From an uncultured Oscillospiraceae bacterium (GTDB taxonomy: Bacteria; Bacillota; Clostridia; Oscillospirales; Oscillospiraceae): a stretch of 64,000 nucleotides of DNA. Under the pieces are notes generated by a model. That model did no database searches, had not been told where the DNA came from, and worked only from the letters and a program-made list of their open reading frames with translations. A program made the translations under genes and the position numbers. The DNA is taken from assembly GCA_947632005.1 (NCBI GenBank), contig CANRNU010000010.1, forward strand, positions 1 through 64,000, in the 5' to 3' direction. The first letter of the stretch is position 1; each line of letters begins with the position of its first letter. Below are positions 21,991-31,713 of this stretch, piece by piece.

Positions 21991-22931
21991 GTCAACTGCT
22001 TGTCATAACCGGCCCCACCGCCACGGGAAAGACCGCCCTGGGGGTGGCGCTGGCAAAGCTCCTGGACGGCGAGGTGATCTCCGCCGACTCCATGCAGATC
22101 TACCGGGGCATGGACGTGGGCACCGCCAAGCCCACGCCGGAGGAGATGGACGGCGTGCCCCACCATATGCTGGACATCGCGGACCCCCGGGAAAATTTTT
22201 CCGCCGCCAGATATACCCAGATGGCCGCCGCCTGCGCCGAGGACATCCGCGCCCGGGGGAAAACGCCCGTCGTGGTGGGCGGCACGGGCCTTTACATCGA
22301 CGGCCTGGTCCGGGGCACGGACTACGCCGCGGCCCCCTCCGACCCGGATATCCGCCGGGCCATCGAGGCGGAGTACGACCGGCTCGGCGGGGAGGCGTTC
22401 CGGGAGAAGCTGGCCGCCGCAGACCCGGACCGGGCGGCGCTGCTGCACCCCCGGGACAAAAAACGGCTGGTCCGGGCCTGGGAGGTATACGCCCTCACCG
22501 GCAGGACCATCACCTGGCACGACGAGCAGTCCAGGCTGGCAGAGCCCCGGTACACGGCGTACACCGCTGCCCTGGACTTCGCGGACCGGGACACCCTCTA
22601 CCGCCGCATCGACCGGCGGGCCCGGGCCATGTTCGACCAGAGCCTTCCGGAGGAGGTCCGGCGGCTTTTGGACGCCGGCGTGGGACCCGACACCACCGCC
22701 ATGCAGGCCATCGGCTACAAGGAGGTGGCGGCATATCTGGCGGGGACATGCACCCTGGACCAGGCCGTGGAGGCGGTCTGCCGGGCCTCCCGGCGGTATG
22801 CCAAGCGGCAGCTCACCTGGCTCCGCCGGCGGGATGATATCCACTGGGTCCGCTGGCCCCGGGAGCCGGACGAAGGGGACATCCGGGCCGCCGCCCGGGG
22901 CATTGCGGAGAATTTCGCCTCCACCGCCTGA
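21987..22931 (+). CDS. miaA: tRNA dimethylallyltransferase MiaA
   Basis: MSQLLVITGPTATGKTALGVALA; ATGA overlap with the mutL stop; start corrected from the longer ORF. Confidence 0.97.
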   Translation: MSQLLVITGPTATGKTALGVALAKLLDGEVISADSMQIYRGMDVGTAKPTPEEMDGVPHHMLDIADPRENFSAARYTQMAAACAEDIRARGKTPVVVGGTGLYIDGLVRGTDYAAAPSDPDIRRAIEAEYDRLGGEAFREKLAAADPDRAALLHPRDKKRLVRAWEVYALTGRTITWHDEQSRLAEPRYTAYTAALDFADRDTLYRRIDRRARAMFDQSLPEEVRRLLDAGVGPDTTAMQAIGYKEVAAYLAGTCTLDQAVEAVCRASRRYAKRQLTWLRRRDDIHWVRWPREPDEGDIRAAARGIAENFASTA

Positions 22932-22964
22932 CCTGACCCCTTTCGACGGCATTCGCCCCATAAA

Positions 22965-23023
22965 CCGCCGTAAAATAGACCTTGTACATCGAATTTGTAC
23001 AAAATCACTATTTTACGGGGCGG
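22965..23023. promoter_or_regulatory. Nested inverted repeats upstream of hfq
   Basis: Outer CCGCCGTAAAATAG / CTATTTTACGGGGCGG, inner TTGTAC-N9-GTACAA; followed by TTTTAC-N17-TACAAT promoter-like sequence. Confidence 0.7.
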
Positions 23024-23084
23024 CAGACTGTGATACAATTATTATCTAAAATTTTGCGCTGCCGTCCCGGAAGGGACGGAAAAG

Positions 23085-23315
23085 ATGCAGAAAACACAAA
23101 ATCTTCAGGACACTTTCTTGAACCAGGCGCGCCGGGAACGGATCATGGTGACCGTGTTCCTTGTGAACGGCTTCCAGCTGCGGGGCACGGTCCGGGGCTT
23201 CGACTCCTTTGTGGTGTTCGTGGACTCGGAGGGCAAGCAGCAGATGATCTATAAGCACGCCATCTCCACCATCGCCCCGGCCCGGAACCTGGCCCTGACG
23301 GAGGAGCCAGTCTGA
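23085..23315 (+). CDS. hfq: RNA chaperone Hfq
   Basis: 76 aa; [57 protein letters not shown] carries Sm1/Sm2 motifs (YKHAIST). Confidence 0.98.
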   Translation: MQKTQNLQDTFLNQARRERIMVTVFLVNGFQLRGTVRGFDSFVVFVDSEGKQQMIYKHAISTIAPARNLALTEEPV

Positions 23316-23316
23316 C

Positions 23317-24876
23317 TTGAAAAAAACCGACGCCCTCATCAAAATCACCTCCCTGCTGGTGTTCATCGCGCTGGCGGCCTATCTCATGGTGTATATCGTC
23401 ACCCGTTCCTCCAACTCGGTGCAGACGGCCCTGACGGTGACGGCCACCATGAGCGATTCCGCGCCTATGAGCGGTCTGGTAATCCGCAACGAGCTGGTCA
23501 TCCGCAGCGACGAGCCGTACATATCCGTCACCGCCGCCGACGGCAGCAAAGTCGCCGCCGGTGAGACGGTGGCCGTCGCGTACAGTTCCGAGGAGGCTTT
23601 GGAGAGGGCGACCCGGCTGAATGTGCTCAGCCGGGAGATCGACGACGTCACCCTGGCTTTGAAGCGTTCCGGCACCGGCCTTGCCTCCGGCAGCCGGGAG
23701 CAGTCGGTCTACAGCGCCCTCACGGGTCTTTCGTCCTGCCTGCGGGGCGGGGACCTGTCGGAGCTGGACACCCGCAGCTCCACCCTGGCCGGCATCCTCT
23801 TCCCCTCCGACGAGGGCGACACCGCCACAGACGAGTATCTGGCACAGCTCCAGTCCGAATACCGGGAGCTGCGCCGGACCGCCGCCGGGGACACCGAGGA
23901 CATCACCGTGGGGGAGAGCGGCACGTTCTCCAACCTGGTGGACGGCTATGAGGGCGTGGACCCGGATTACGTCATGGACCTGTCTCCCGACCAGCTGCGG
24001 GAGCTGATCGCCGCGGACCGGGTGGTGGACGACGAGTCCCTGGGCAAGCTCATCACCTCCTACGACTGGTATTACGCCGGCATCATCCCCTGGGAGGACG
24101 GCCAGCACCTGATGGAGGACAGCTGGGTGAAGCTGAGCTTTGGCCGGTATTACAGCGGTGAGCTGGACGCCCAGATCGAATGGGTCGGCAGGGCCGAGAA
24201 CGACCAGCAGCTGGTGCTGTTCCGCATCGAGCGGGGCCAGGCGGAGATGCTGGCGGTCCGGGCCGTGGGCGCGGAATTGATCTATGAGGAATACACCGGC
24301 CTGCGGGTGCCCCTGCGGGGCCTTTACCGCTACTATGCCGGGTATATGTCTGACGAGGAGGGCGCGTCCCTCTCCCCCGGCCAGTCTGTCACCCTGACCC
24401 TGGGGGACCGGGAATACCGCGCGTTCGTCTCCGAGGTGGGCGGCATCAGCCATTACGGCGACCTGCCCCCCGGCGTGGAGTCCGGCAGCGAGGCGGACAC
24501 CCGCCCCACCCGTCGGCTGGTGGTGTTCTGCTGGCCCTGGAACGCGGACGACGGCGCGCCCGACTCCTCCGCCGGGTCCGGCACGGTGCTCCCCGACGAG
24601 GGCGCCCCCATGACCGTGACCAATTACTACGATTACCGCACGCTCGTCAGCGGCCGGGAAGATCTGGACGACACGGACCCGGACAAATGGGAGATCCCGG
24701 ACCGGCTGTGCGTGTTCACCCTGACCGGCCTGCAGGCCGAGCGGAAGCTGGTGGACATGGTCTATGCCGGAGAGGAATACTGCCTGCTGTCCTCCACCGG
24801 CAACGACGCCCTCCGGGAGGGCAACGACGTCATCGTCCAGGCCAAGGATTTGTATAACGGCCGGGTATTTTCATGA
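23317..24876 (+). CDS. HlyD-like membrane-anchored adaptor protein, function unknown
   Basis: 519 aa; single N-terminal TM helix then HlyD/biotinyl-like segments; TTG start just after the hfq stop. Confidence 0.75.
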   Translation: MKKTDALIKITSLLVFIALAAYLMVYIVTRSSNSVQTALTVTATMSDSAPMSGLVIRNELVIRSDEPYISVTAADGSKVAAGETVAVAYSSEEALERATRLNVLSREIDDVTLALKRSGTGLASGSREQSVYSALTGLSSCLRGGDLSELDTRSSTLAGILFPSDEGDTATDEYLAQLQSEYRELRRTAAGDTEDITVGESGTFSNLVDGYEGVDPDYVMDLSPDQLRELIAADRVVDDESLGKLITSYDWYYAGIIPWEDGQHLMEDSWVKLSFGRYYSGELDAQIEWVGRAENDQQLVLFRIERGQAEMLAVRAVGAELIYEEYTGLRVPLRGLYRYYAGYMSDEEGASLSPGQSVTLTLGDREYRAFVSEVGGISHYGDLPPGVESGSEADTRPTRRLVVFCWPWNADDGAPDSSAGSGTVLPDEGAPMTVTNYYDYRTLVSGREDLDDTDPDKWEIPDRLCVFTLTGLQAERKLVDMVYAGEEYCLLSSTGNDALREGNDVIVQAKDLYNGRVFS

Positions 24877-24885
24877 GGTGAGCAT

Positions 24886-25560
24886 ATGGAACTGACACTG
24901 GAACAGCGCATCGCCCAGGTACGCCGGACCATCGACGAGGCCGCGGACGGTCGGCCTGTGACCCTGGTGGGCGTGGCCAAGACGAAGCCCGCCGGGATGG
25001 TGGCCCAGGCCATCCGGGCCGGCATCGGCGTCATCGGAGAGAATTACGTCCAGGAATTCCGGGACAAGAGCGCCGCAGGCGCCTATGAGGGCGCGAAGGT
25101 ACACATCATCGGCCACCTGCAGACCAACAAGGTCAAGTATGTGGCGGGGAAGGTGGACATGATCGAGTCGGTGGACTCCGTCCCCCTGATGGAGGCCATC
25201 GCCAAGCGCGCCGCCTCCCTGGAAGCGGTCCAGGACATGCTCATCGAGGTGAACATCGGCCGGGAGACCGGCAAGACCGGCTGCCTGCCGGAGGCCCTGG
25301 ACGAGCTTCTGGGCCGGGCGGCGGAACTGCCCGGTATCCGGGTCCGTGGACTGATGGCCATTCCGCCGGCAGAATGTTCCAGGGCCTATTTTGAGCCAAT
25401 GTATCACCTTTTTATTGACAATAGACAAAAAAAATACGATAATGTCTCTATGGACTTTCTGTCCATGGGCATGTCCGATGACTATGCGGACGCCATCCGG
25501 CAGGGCGCGAACATGGTCCGCGTCGGCTCTTTGATCTTTGGTCCCCGGAATCAAATGTAA
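24886..25560 (+). CDS. YggS family PLP homeostasis protein
   Basis: LVGVAKTKPAGMV, GENYVQEFRDK, HIIGHLQTNKVKY, LSMGMSDDYADAIRQGANMVRVGS. Confidence 0.96.
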   Translation: MELTLEQRIAQVRRTIDEAADGRPVTLVGVAKTKPAGMVAQAIRAGIGVIGENYVQEFRDKSAAGAYEGAKVHIIGHLQTNKVKYVAGKVDMIESVDSVPLMEAIAKRAASLEAVQDMLIEVNIGRETGKTGCLPEALDELLGRAAELPGIRVRGLMAIPPAECSRAYFEPMYHLFIDNRQKKYDNVSMDFLSMGMSDDYADAIRQGANMVRVGSLIFGPRNQM

Positions 25561-25575
25561 TGCAGGAGGCACACC

Positions 25576-26076
25576 ATGGGTTTTTTAGATGAGCTGAAAA
25601 AGCTGACAAAGCCGTACGACGAGGATGATGATTTCTTCGGCGATGCGGACCAGGGCGTTGACGACGACCCCACCCTCATCGTGCCCAAGGTAGAGCGCCA
25701 GGAACGGCGCAATCCCTTCGATGAGGACGATGTGGAGGCGCCCGTGTTTGAAGACCGGGCCAAGAAAAAGGACAACAAGGTCGTCAACATCCACACCACC
25801 ACCGCCGTGCAGGTGGTCCTCAGCAAGCCTGAGCGCTTTGAGCAGGCCGCCGAGATCGCGGATCATCTGCGGGAAAAGCGCACCGTGGTCATGAACCTGG
25901 AGACCACCAACAAGGACGTCGCCCGCCGCCTGGTAGACTTTCTTTCCGGCGTGGCCTATGCCAACGACGGGAAGATCAAGAAGGTCGCCATCAATACATA
26001 TATCATCACTCCGTACAACGTGGACATCATGGGCGACCTCATCGACGAGCTGGAAAACAACGGGGTCTACATCTGA
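25576..26076 (+). CDS. sepF: Cell division protein SepF
   Basis: SepF core VVLSKPERFEQAAEIADHLREKRTVVMNLETTNKDVARRLVDFLSGVAYA. Confidence 0.96.
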   Translation: MGFLDELKKLTKPYDEDDDFFGDADQGVDDDPTLIVPKVERQERRNPFDEDDVEAPVFEDRAKKKDNKVVNIHTTTAVQVVLSKPERFEQAAEIADHLREKRTVVMNLETTNKDVARRLVDFLSGVAYANDGKIKKVAINTYIITPYNVDIMGDLIDELENNGVYI

Positions 26077-26116
26077 CGCCGCCCCCCGAAATATGAGAAA
26101 GGAAAGGGTTTAGGAT

Positions 26117-26776
26117 ATGGTTACAGCACAGGAGATCCAGGAAAAAGCATTCGAGCGTGCCGGCAAAGGCTATAATATGGATCAGGTGGACGAGTTCCTG
26201 GACGAACTGGCCGCCGATTTCACCGCGCTGACGAAGGAAAACGCCGCGCTGAAAGGCAAGCTGAAGGTACTTGTCCAGAAGGTGGATGAATACCGGCAGA
26301 CGGAGGATTCCATGCGCCTGGCGTTGCTTTCCGCCCAAAAGCTCAGTTCTCAGATCGAGGCGGAGGCCCGGACCAAGGCCGACAGCGTCGTGGCCGACGC
26401 CCAGCAGTTCGCCGACCGCATCACCCGCCAGGCCACCGACGGCGTCGCCAATGAGCAGGCCAAGCTGGAGGAGGCCAAAAAGGCCACCACCCGTTTCTTT
26501 GACCACATGCGGGCCGTCTGCCAGAAGCAGATCGAGTTCTACGACAAGCTGAGCCAGATGCAGCTGGTGGGCGCAGAGCAGCCCGCCCCGGCGTCTGAGC
26601 CGGAACCGGAACCGGAGCCTGCCCCCCAGCCGGACCCCGTCCCCGCGCCCGCTCCCGCGCCGGAGGAGCTCCCCGAAGAGGAGGAACCTACCCGCCTCTA
26701 TCCCGCCGGCAGCGCCGGTCAGCGGAAAAAGAAAAAGCGCAGCTTTGACGATTTCAGCTTCGACGACGACATCTGA
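26117..26776 (+). CDS. divIVA: DivIVA domain-containing protein
   Basis: N-terminal DivIVA signature (FERAGKGYNMDQVDEFLDELAADF) plus coiled coil. Confidence 0.93.
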   Translation: MVTAQEIQEKAFERAGKGYNMDQVDEFLDELAADFTALTKENAALKGKLKVLVQKVDEYRQTEDSMRLALLSAQKLSSQIEAEARTKADSVVADAQQFADRITRQATDGVANEQAKLEEAKKATTRFFDHMRAVCQKQIEFYDKLSQMQLVGAEQPAPASEPEPEPEPAPQPDPVPAPAPAPEELPEEEEPTRLYPAGSAGQRKKKKRSFDDFSFDDDI

Positions 26777-26791
26777 TATGCGGCACCTTTC

Positions 26792-26817
26792 AGGGCGGAG
26801 TGACAAAGCTCCGCCCT
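26792..26817 (+). other. Stem-loop between divIVA and ileS
   Basis: AGGGCGGAG-TGACAAAG-CTCCGCCCT perfect 9-bp stem; weak downstream U tract. Confidence 0.55.
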
Positions 26818-26851
26818 TGCAAACTATATTTTGCCTTGGAGAGTAACACAC

Positions 26852-29677
26852 ATGCCCACTGATTATAACGCCACCGTAAACCTTCCGAAGACCGATTTCC
26901 CCATGCGGGCCGGCCTGCCCAAGCGGGAGCCGGAGATGCTCCAGTCCTGGGAGGATATGGACCTCTACCACGAGATGCTCCGCCGGAACGAGGGCAAGCC
27001 CCGTTTCATCCTCCACGACGGCCCCCCGTTTTCCAACGGCAGCCTGCATATGGGCACCGCCCTCAACAAGTGCCTGAAGGATTTCATCAACCGCTATAAG
27101 TCCATGTCCGGCTATCAGGTGCCTTACACCCCCGGCTGGGACAACCACGGCATGCCCATCGAGTCGGCCATCATCAAGGAGCAGAAGCTCAACCACAAGG
27201 CCATGAGCGTATCCGAGTTCCGCACCGCCTGCCACGCCTACGCCGAGCACTATCTGGACGTGCAGCGGCAGGGCTTCAAGCGCCTGGGCGTGCTGGGCGA
27301 CTGGGATAAGCCCTACCGGACCATGGACCCCAAGTTCGAGGCCCAGGAAGTCAAGGTCTTCGGCAAGATGTATGAGAAGGGCTACATCTACAAGGGCAAA
27401 AAGCCCGTGTACTGGTGCCCCAAGGACGAGACCGCCCTGGCAGAGGCGGAGATCGAATATTCCGAGGACCCCTGCAAGTCCATCTATGTGAAATTCAAAA
27501 TCGTGGACGACCAGGGCAAGCTGGGCCGGTACTGTGACCTCAGCAAACTCTACTTCGTCATCTGGACCACCACCACCTGGACCATCCCCGGCAACCAGGC
27601 CATCTGCCTGAACGCCGACCTGGACTATGTGCTGGCCAGGCAGCCCAACGGTGAGGTATACATCGCCGCCCGGGACCTGGCGGACAACCTGCGTCAGGTC
27701 ATGGGGCTGGAGAGCTTCCAGATCCTGGCGGAGATGAAGGGCTCGGAATTCGAGCTCATGACCGCCAAGCACCCCCTCTTCGACCGGGAGAGCGTCATCA
27801 TCCTGGGCGACCACGTGACCCTGGACGCCGGCACCGGCTGCGTGCACACCGCCCCCGGCCACGGCCAGGAGGACTATGAGGTCTGCCGCAAATACGACGC
27901 GTCCGGTAAGACCAACATCGGCATCCTGGTCCCCGTGGACGACCGGGGCCGGATGAATGAGCTGGCCGGGCCCTATGAGGGGCTGACCACCGACCAGGCC
28001 AACGAGAAGATCTTCGCCGACCTCCAGGCCTGCGGGGCCCTGGCGGCCAGCGAGGACATCATCCACCAGTACGCCCACTGCTGGCGCTGCCACAGTCCCA
28101 TCCTCTACCGGGCCACGGACCAGTGGTTCTGCTCCGTGGACGCGTTCAAGGAGGACGCCGTCCGGGCCGCCCGGAAGGTCCAGTGGAACCCCGAGTGGGG
28201 CGCGGACCGGATGGAGAGCATGATCCGGGAGCGGGCCGACTGGTGCATCAGCCGGCAGCGCCGCTGGGGCCTGCCCATCCCGGTGTTTTACTGCGCCGAC
28301 TGCGGCAAGCCCGTGTGCACCCCCGAGACCATCCAGTCCGTCTCCGACGTGTTTGCGGAGAAGGGCTCCAACGCCTGGTTCGACCTGAGCGCGGAGGAGT
28401 TGCTCCCCGCGGGCTTTACCTGCCCCCACTGCGGCGGGAAGGTGACGGAAAAGGAGACCGACACCCTGGACGGCTGGTTCGACTCCGGCTCCACCCACTT
28501 CGCCTCCATGGAGCTGGATTCCCCCGGCACATGGCCGGCGGACCTCTACCTGGAGGGCGGCGACCAGTTCCGGGGCTGGTTCCAGTCCAGCCTGCTCACC
28601 GCCGTGGCCACCAAGGGCGCGGCGCCCTATAAGGGCGTGCTCTGCCACGGCTGGACCGTGGACGGCGAGGGCCGGGCCATGCACAAGAGCCTTGGCAACG
28701 GCGTCTCCCCCGACGACCTGACGAAAAAATACGGCGCGGACCTGTGCCGTCTGTGGGCGGCCAGCGCCGACTTCCGGCTGGATATGCGTTGCTCCGACGC
28801 CATCTTCAAGCAGCTTTCCGACAAGTATCTGAAGATCCGCAACACCGCCCGGTTCATCCTGGGCAATCTGGACGGCTTCGACCCCGATAAGGACCTGCTG
28901 CCCCCGGACGAGCTCCAGCCCATCGACCGCTGGGCCCTGTCCCGGGTCAACGCCCTCATCGAAAAATGTCTGGCCAGCTATGAGAAATACGAGTTCTGGT
29001 CCGTGACCTACGCCATTCACAACTTCTGCGTGGTGGATATGTCCAACGTGTACCTGGACATCGTGAAGGACCGGCTGTACTGCGAGGCCAAGGGCAGCCC
29101 TGCCCGGCTGGCCGCCCAGACCGCCATGTGGACCGTCCTGGACGCCATGGTCCGGCTGCTGGCCCCCATCCTGGCCTTCACCTCCAACGAGATCTGGCTG
29201 GCCATGCCCCACCGGACCGCCGACGACGCCCGCCATGTGATGCTCAACGACATGCCCGCGCCCCAGGCCGCCTGGGCCCTCACCGAGGAGGAGGCCGCCT
29301 TCTGGGAGGACAGCCTGCGCCTGCGCACCGACGTGAACAAGGCGCTGGAACTGGCCCGGGCCGACAAGGTCATCGGCAAGCCCCTGGAGGCCAGGATCAC
29401 CATCCATGTGAAGCCCGAGGCCAAAAAGGCCATGGAGCGGGTCGCAAAACAGCCGCTGGAGCCGTTTTTCATCGTCTCCGAGGCGGAGCTGGCCGACGGC
29501 GAGGGCCCCGGCTGGGCCGGCACGGAGTTTGCCGGCGTGAACATCGAGGTCGCCCCCTCTCAGAACCCCAAGTGCCCCCGGTGCTGGACCCACAGCGCCA
29601 CCGTGGGCAGCGACCCCGACCATCCCGAGCTCTGCGCCCGCTGCGCCAGCGCGCTCAAATATACCCCCGGGAAGTGA
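26852..29677 (+). CDS. ileS: Isoleucyl-tRNA synthetase
   Basis: HDGPPFSNGSLHMGTALNK, GWDNHGMPIE, MHKSLGNGVSP; C-terminal zinc-binding CPRCW...CARC. Confidence 0.98.
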   Translation: MPTDYNATVNLPKTDFPMRAGLPKREPEMLQSWEDMDLYHEMLRRNEGKPRFILHDGPPFSNGSLHMGTALNKCLKDFINRYKSMSGYQVPYTPGWDNHGMPIESAIIKEQKLNHKAMSVSEFRTACHAYAEHYLDVQRQGFKRLGVLGDWDKPYRTMDPKFEAQEVKVFGKMYEKGYIYKGKKPVYWCPKDETALAEAEIEYSEDPCKSIYVKFKIVDDQGKLGRYCDLSKLYFVIWTTTTWTIPGNQAICLNADLDYVLARQPNGEVYIAARDLADNLRQVMGLESFQILAEMKGSEFELMTAKHPLFDRESVIILGDHVTLDAGTGCVHTAPGHGQEDYEVCRKYDASGKTNIGILVPVDDRGRMNELAGPYEGLTTDQANEKIFADLQACGALAASEDIIHQYAHCWRCHSPILYRATDQWFCSVDAFKEDAVRAARKVQWNPEWGADRMESMIRERADWCISRQRRWGLPIPVFYCADCGKPVCTPETIQSVSDVFAEKGSNAWFDLSAEELLPAGFTCPHCGGKVTEKETDTLDGWFDSGSTHFASMELDSPGTWPADLYLEGGDQFRGWFQSSLLTAVATKGAAPYKGVLCHGWTVDGEGRAMHKSLGNGVSPDDLTKKYGADLCRLWAASADFRLDMRCSDAIFKQLSDKYLKIRNTARFILGNLDGFDPDKDLLPPDELQPIDRWALSRVNALIEKCLASYEKYEFWSVTYAIHNFCVVDMSNVYLDIVKDRLYCEAKGSPARLAAQTAMWTVLDAMVRLLAPILAFTSNEIWLAMPHRTADDARHVMLNDMPAPQAAWALTEEEAAFWEDSLRLRTDVNKALELARADKVIGKPLEARITIHVKPEAKKAMERVAKQPLEPFFIVSEAELADGEGPGWAGTEFAGVNIEVAPSQNPKCPRCWTHSATVGSDPDHPELCARCASALKYTPGK

Positions 29678-29733
29678 GTCTGACCCTATCGCCGCCCCAC
29701 CCCGGCAAAGACAGACAGTAGGAGGAAACGACA

Positions 29734-30792
29734 GTGCTTTATTCGATCGCAGCCATTCTGGTCCTGATCCTGGACCAGGCGGTAAAATACTGGACCGTCA
29801 GGACCATCGACCCCATCGCCGGCGAGACCGTCAACCTCATCCCCGGCGTCATCCACATGACGAATGTGCAGAATCAGGGCGCTGCCTTCAGCATCCTGGC
29901 CGATCAGCGGTGGCTGTTGGTGGCGATCTCGCTCATATTCATCATCGGCATCATCGTGCTCATCAGCATGGACATCATCCATACCAAGTTCGGCCGCTGG
30001 ACGGCTGTGCTGGTGATGGCCGGCGCCCTGGGCAACTGCATCGACCGGGTGCTGCTGGGCTATGTGGTGGATATGTTCGATTTTGACCTTTTCAATTTCG
30101 CCGTGTTCAATGTGGCGGATATCTTCATCACCGTCTGCGGCATCTTGTTCTGTATCCATGTGATCGTCTACCGGGAACCGGAGGCAGAGCGAAACGCTGT
30201 GCCCAGACCGGCCCGGAAGAAGAGCCGGCGCGCCCCGGAGCCGGAAGAAGACGATTCCTTCGACGACGATCTTGAGGACGAACCTGCGACCCGGCGGGCC
30301 GCCAAGGCCCCCAGGGAAAGAGGCAGAAAGGCCGAGGATCCCTACGCCCGCGTTCCTCACCGGGGCCAGCACAGGACCCTGGAGGAGGACCTGCGCCTGC
30401 AGGACCCGGATGATCCCTTCTCCGAGTGGGACGACGCCGACTTCGGCGGCGAGCCCGCGCCCCGGCCCAAGGCCAAACCCCGGCCTGCCGCCGGCGCCGA
30501 CAGGCCCGCGGCCCGGAAGCCCCGCAGCGCACAGCCGGCAGCCCAGCCTGCCAAGCGGCAGCCCTCCGCCATGGTGGAGGACACTTGGGTGGATGATTTC
30601 GAGCTGGACATGCCCACGGCCCGTCCGTCTGCGGCGCCCGCCCAGCCCCCCAAGCGGCCTGCCCAGGCAAGGCCCGCGGCTGCGGCGAGACCCGCCCCGA
30701 AAAAGCCCGCCCAGCCTGCCAAGCGGCAGGCTCCCGCCGAATACGACGAGTATTCCCTGGAGGACATCCTGTCCGAGTTCCGGGATCTCTGA
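29734..30792 (+). CDS. lspA: Lipoprotein signal peptidase LspA with long low-complexity C-terminal extension
   Basis: N-term ~145 aa LspA (NQGAAFSIL, GNCIDR, FNVADIF) followed by ~200 aa Pro/Ala/charged tail in the same ORF. Confidence 0.92.
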   Translation: MLYSIAAILVLILDQAVKYWTVRTIDPIAGETVNLIPGVIHMTNVQNQGAAFSILADQRWLLVAISLIFIIGIIVLISMDIIHTKFGRWTAVLVMAGALGNCIDRVLLGYVVDMFDFDLFNFAVFNVADIFITVCGILFCIHVIVYREPEAERNAVPRPARKKSRRAPEPEEDDSFDDDLEDEPATRRAAKAPRERGRKAEDPYARVPHRGQHRTLEEDLRLQDPDDPFSEWDDADFGGEPAPRPKAKPRPAAGADRPAARKPRSAQPAAQPAKRQPSAMVEDTWVDDFELDMPTARPSAAPAQPPKRPAQARPAAAARPAPKKPAQPAKRQAPAEYDEYSLEDILSEFRDL

Positions 30793-31706
30793 TGGCGGAT
30801 AATTTGATCGTACCAGCACAGGAGAGCGGCGAGAGGATCGACGCTCTCCTGGCGCGCGTTGACCCTGTCCGTAGCCGCAGCGCCGCGGCAAAGCTCCTGG
30901 AGGCCGGCCTGGTCACCCTCGGCGGCGTCCCGGTGCGGAAGAATTATCGGACCTCGGCGGGAGATGTCTTCTCCGTCACCCTTCCCGACGCGGCGCCCGC
31001 CCGGGCGGAGGCACAGCCCATCCCCCTGGATGTGGTGTATGAGGACGGGGATGTGATCGTGGTGAACAAGCCCCGGGGGCTGGTGGTCCATCCGGCTCCC
31101 GGCCACCCGGACGGCACGTTGGTCAACGCCCTGCTGGCCCACTGCGGAGACTCCCTCTCCGGCGTAGGCGGCGAGCTGCGCCCCGGCATCGTCCACCGCA
31201 TCGACAAGGACACCAGCGGCCTGATCATCGCCGCCAAAAACGACCGGGCCCATGAGGCCCTGTCCGCCCAGCTGAAGGACCGGTCTCTGTCCCGGGTCTA
31301 CGACGCGGTGTGCCACGGCGGCTTCCATGACGACGCCGGCACCGTGGACGCCCCCATTGGCCGGGACCCCAGAAACCGCCAGCGGATGGCCGTGACCGAC
31401 AAGAATTCCCGGCCCGCCGTCACCCACTGGGAGGTGCTGACCCGATACCCCCGGCACACCTATATCCGCTGCCGCCTGGAGACCGGCCGCACCCACCAGA
31501 TCCGGGTCCACATGGCCTATGCCGGCCACCCCCTGCTGGGAGACACGGTCTACGGCGGACGCCGGGACAAGGGGCTCGAGACCCAGTGTCTGCACGCCCG
31601 GGGCCTGCGGTTCATCCACCCCTCCACCGGAGAAAAGATCCAGCTTTGGACCGATCTGCCCGACTGGTTCAAGGACGTTTTGAGCAAATTGGGGCCGGAA
31701 GTATAA
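30792..31706 (+). CDS. rluD: RluA/RluD family pseudouridine synthase
   Basis: S4-like N-term; GIVHRIDKDTSGLIIAAKND catalytic motif. Confidence 0.95.
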   Translation: MADNLIVPAQESGERIDALLARVDPVRSRSAAAKLLEAGLVTLGGVPVRKNYRTSAGDVFSVTLPDAAPARAEAQPIPLDVVYEDGDVIVVNKPRGLVVHPAPGHPDGTLVNALLAHCGDSLSGVGGELRPGIVHRIDKDTSGLIIAAKNDRAHEALSAQLKDRSLSRVYDAVCHGGFHDDAGTVDAPIGRDPRNRQRMAVTDKNSRPAVTHWEVLTRYPRHTYIRCRLETGRTHQIRVHMAYAGHPLLGDTVYGGRRDKGLETQCLHARGLRFIHPSTGEKIQLWTDLPDWFKDVLSKLGPEV

Positions 31707-31713
31707 GGAAAAC

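Noticed and set aside
26039-29623. 1194-aa antisense ORF over ileS
   Set aside because: Codon-bias shadow of ileS; no recognisable motifs.
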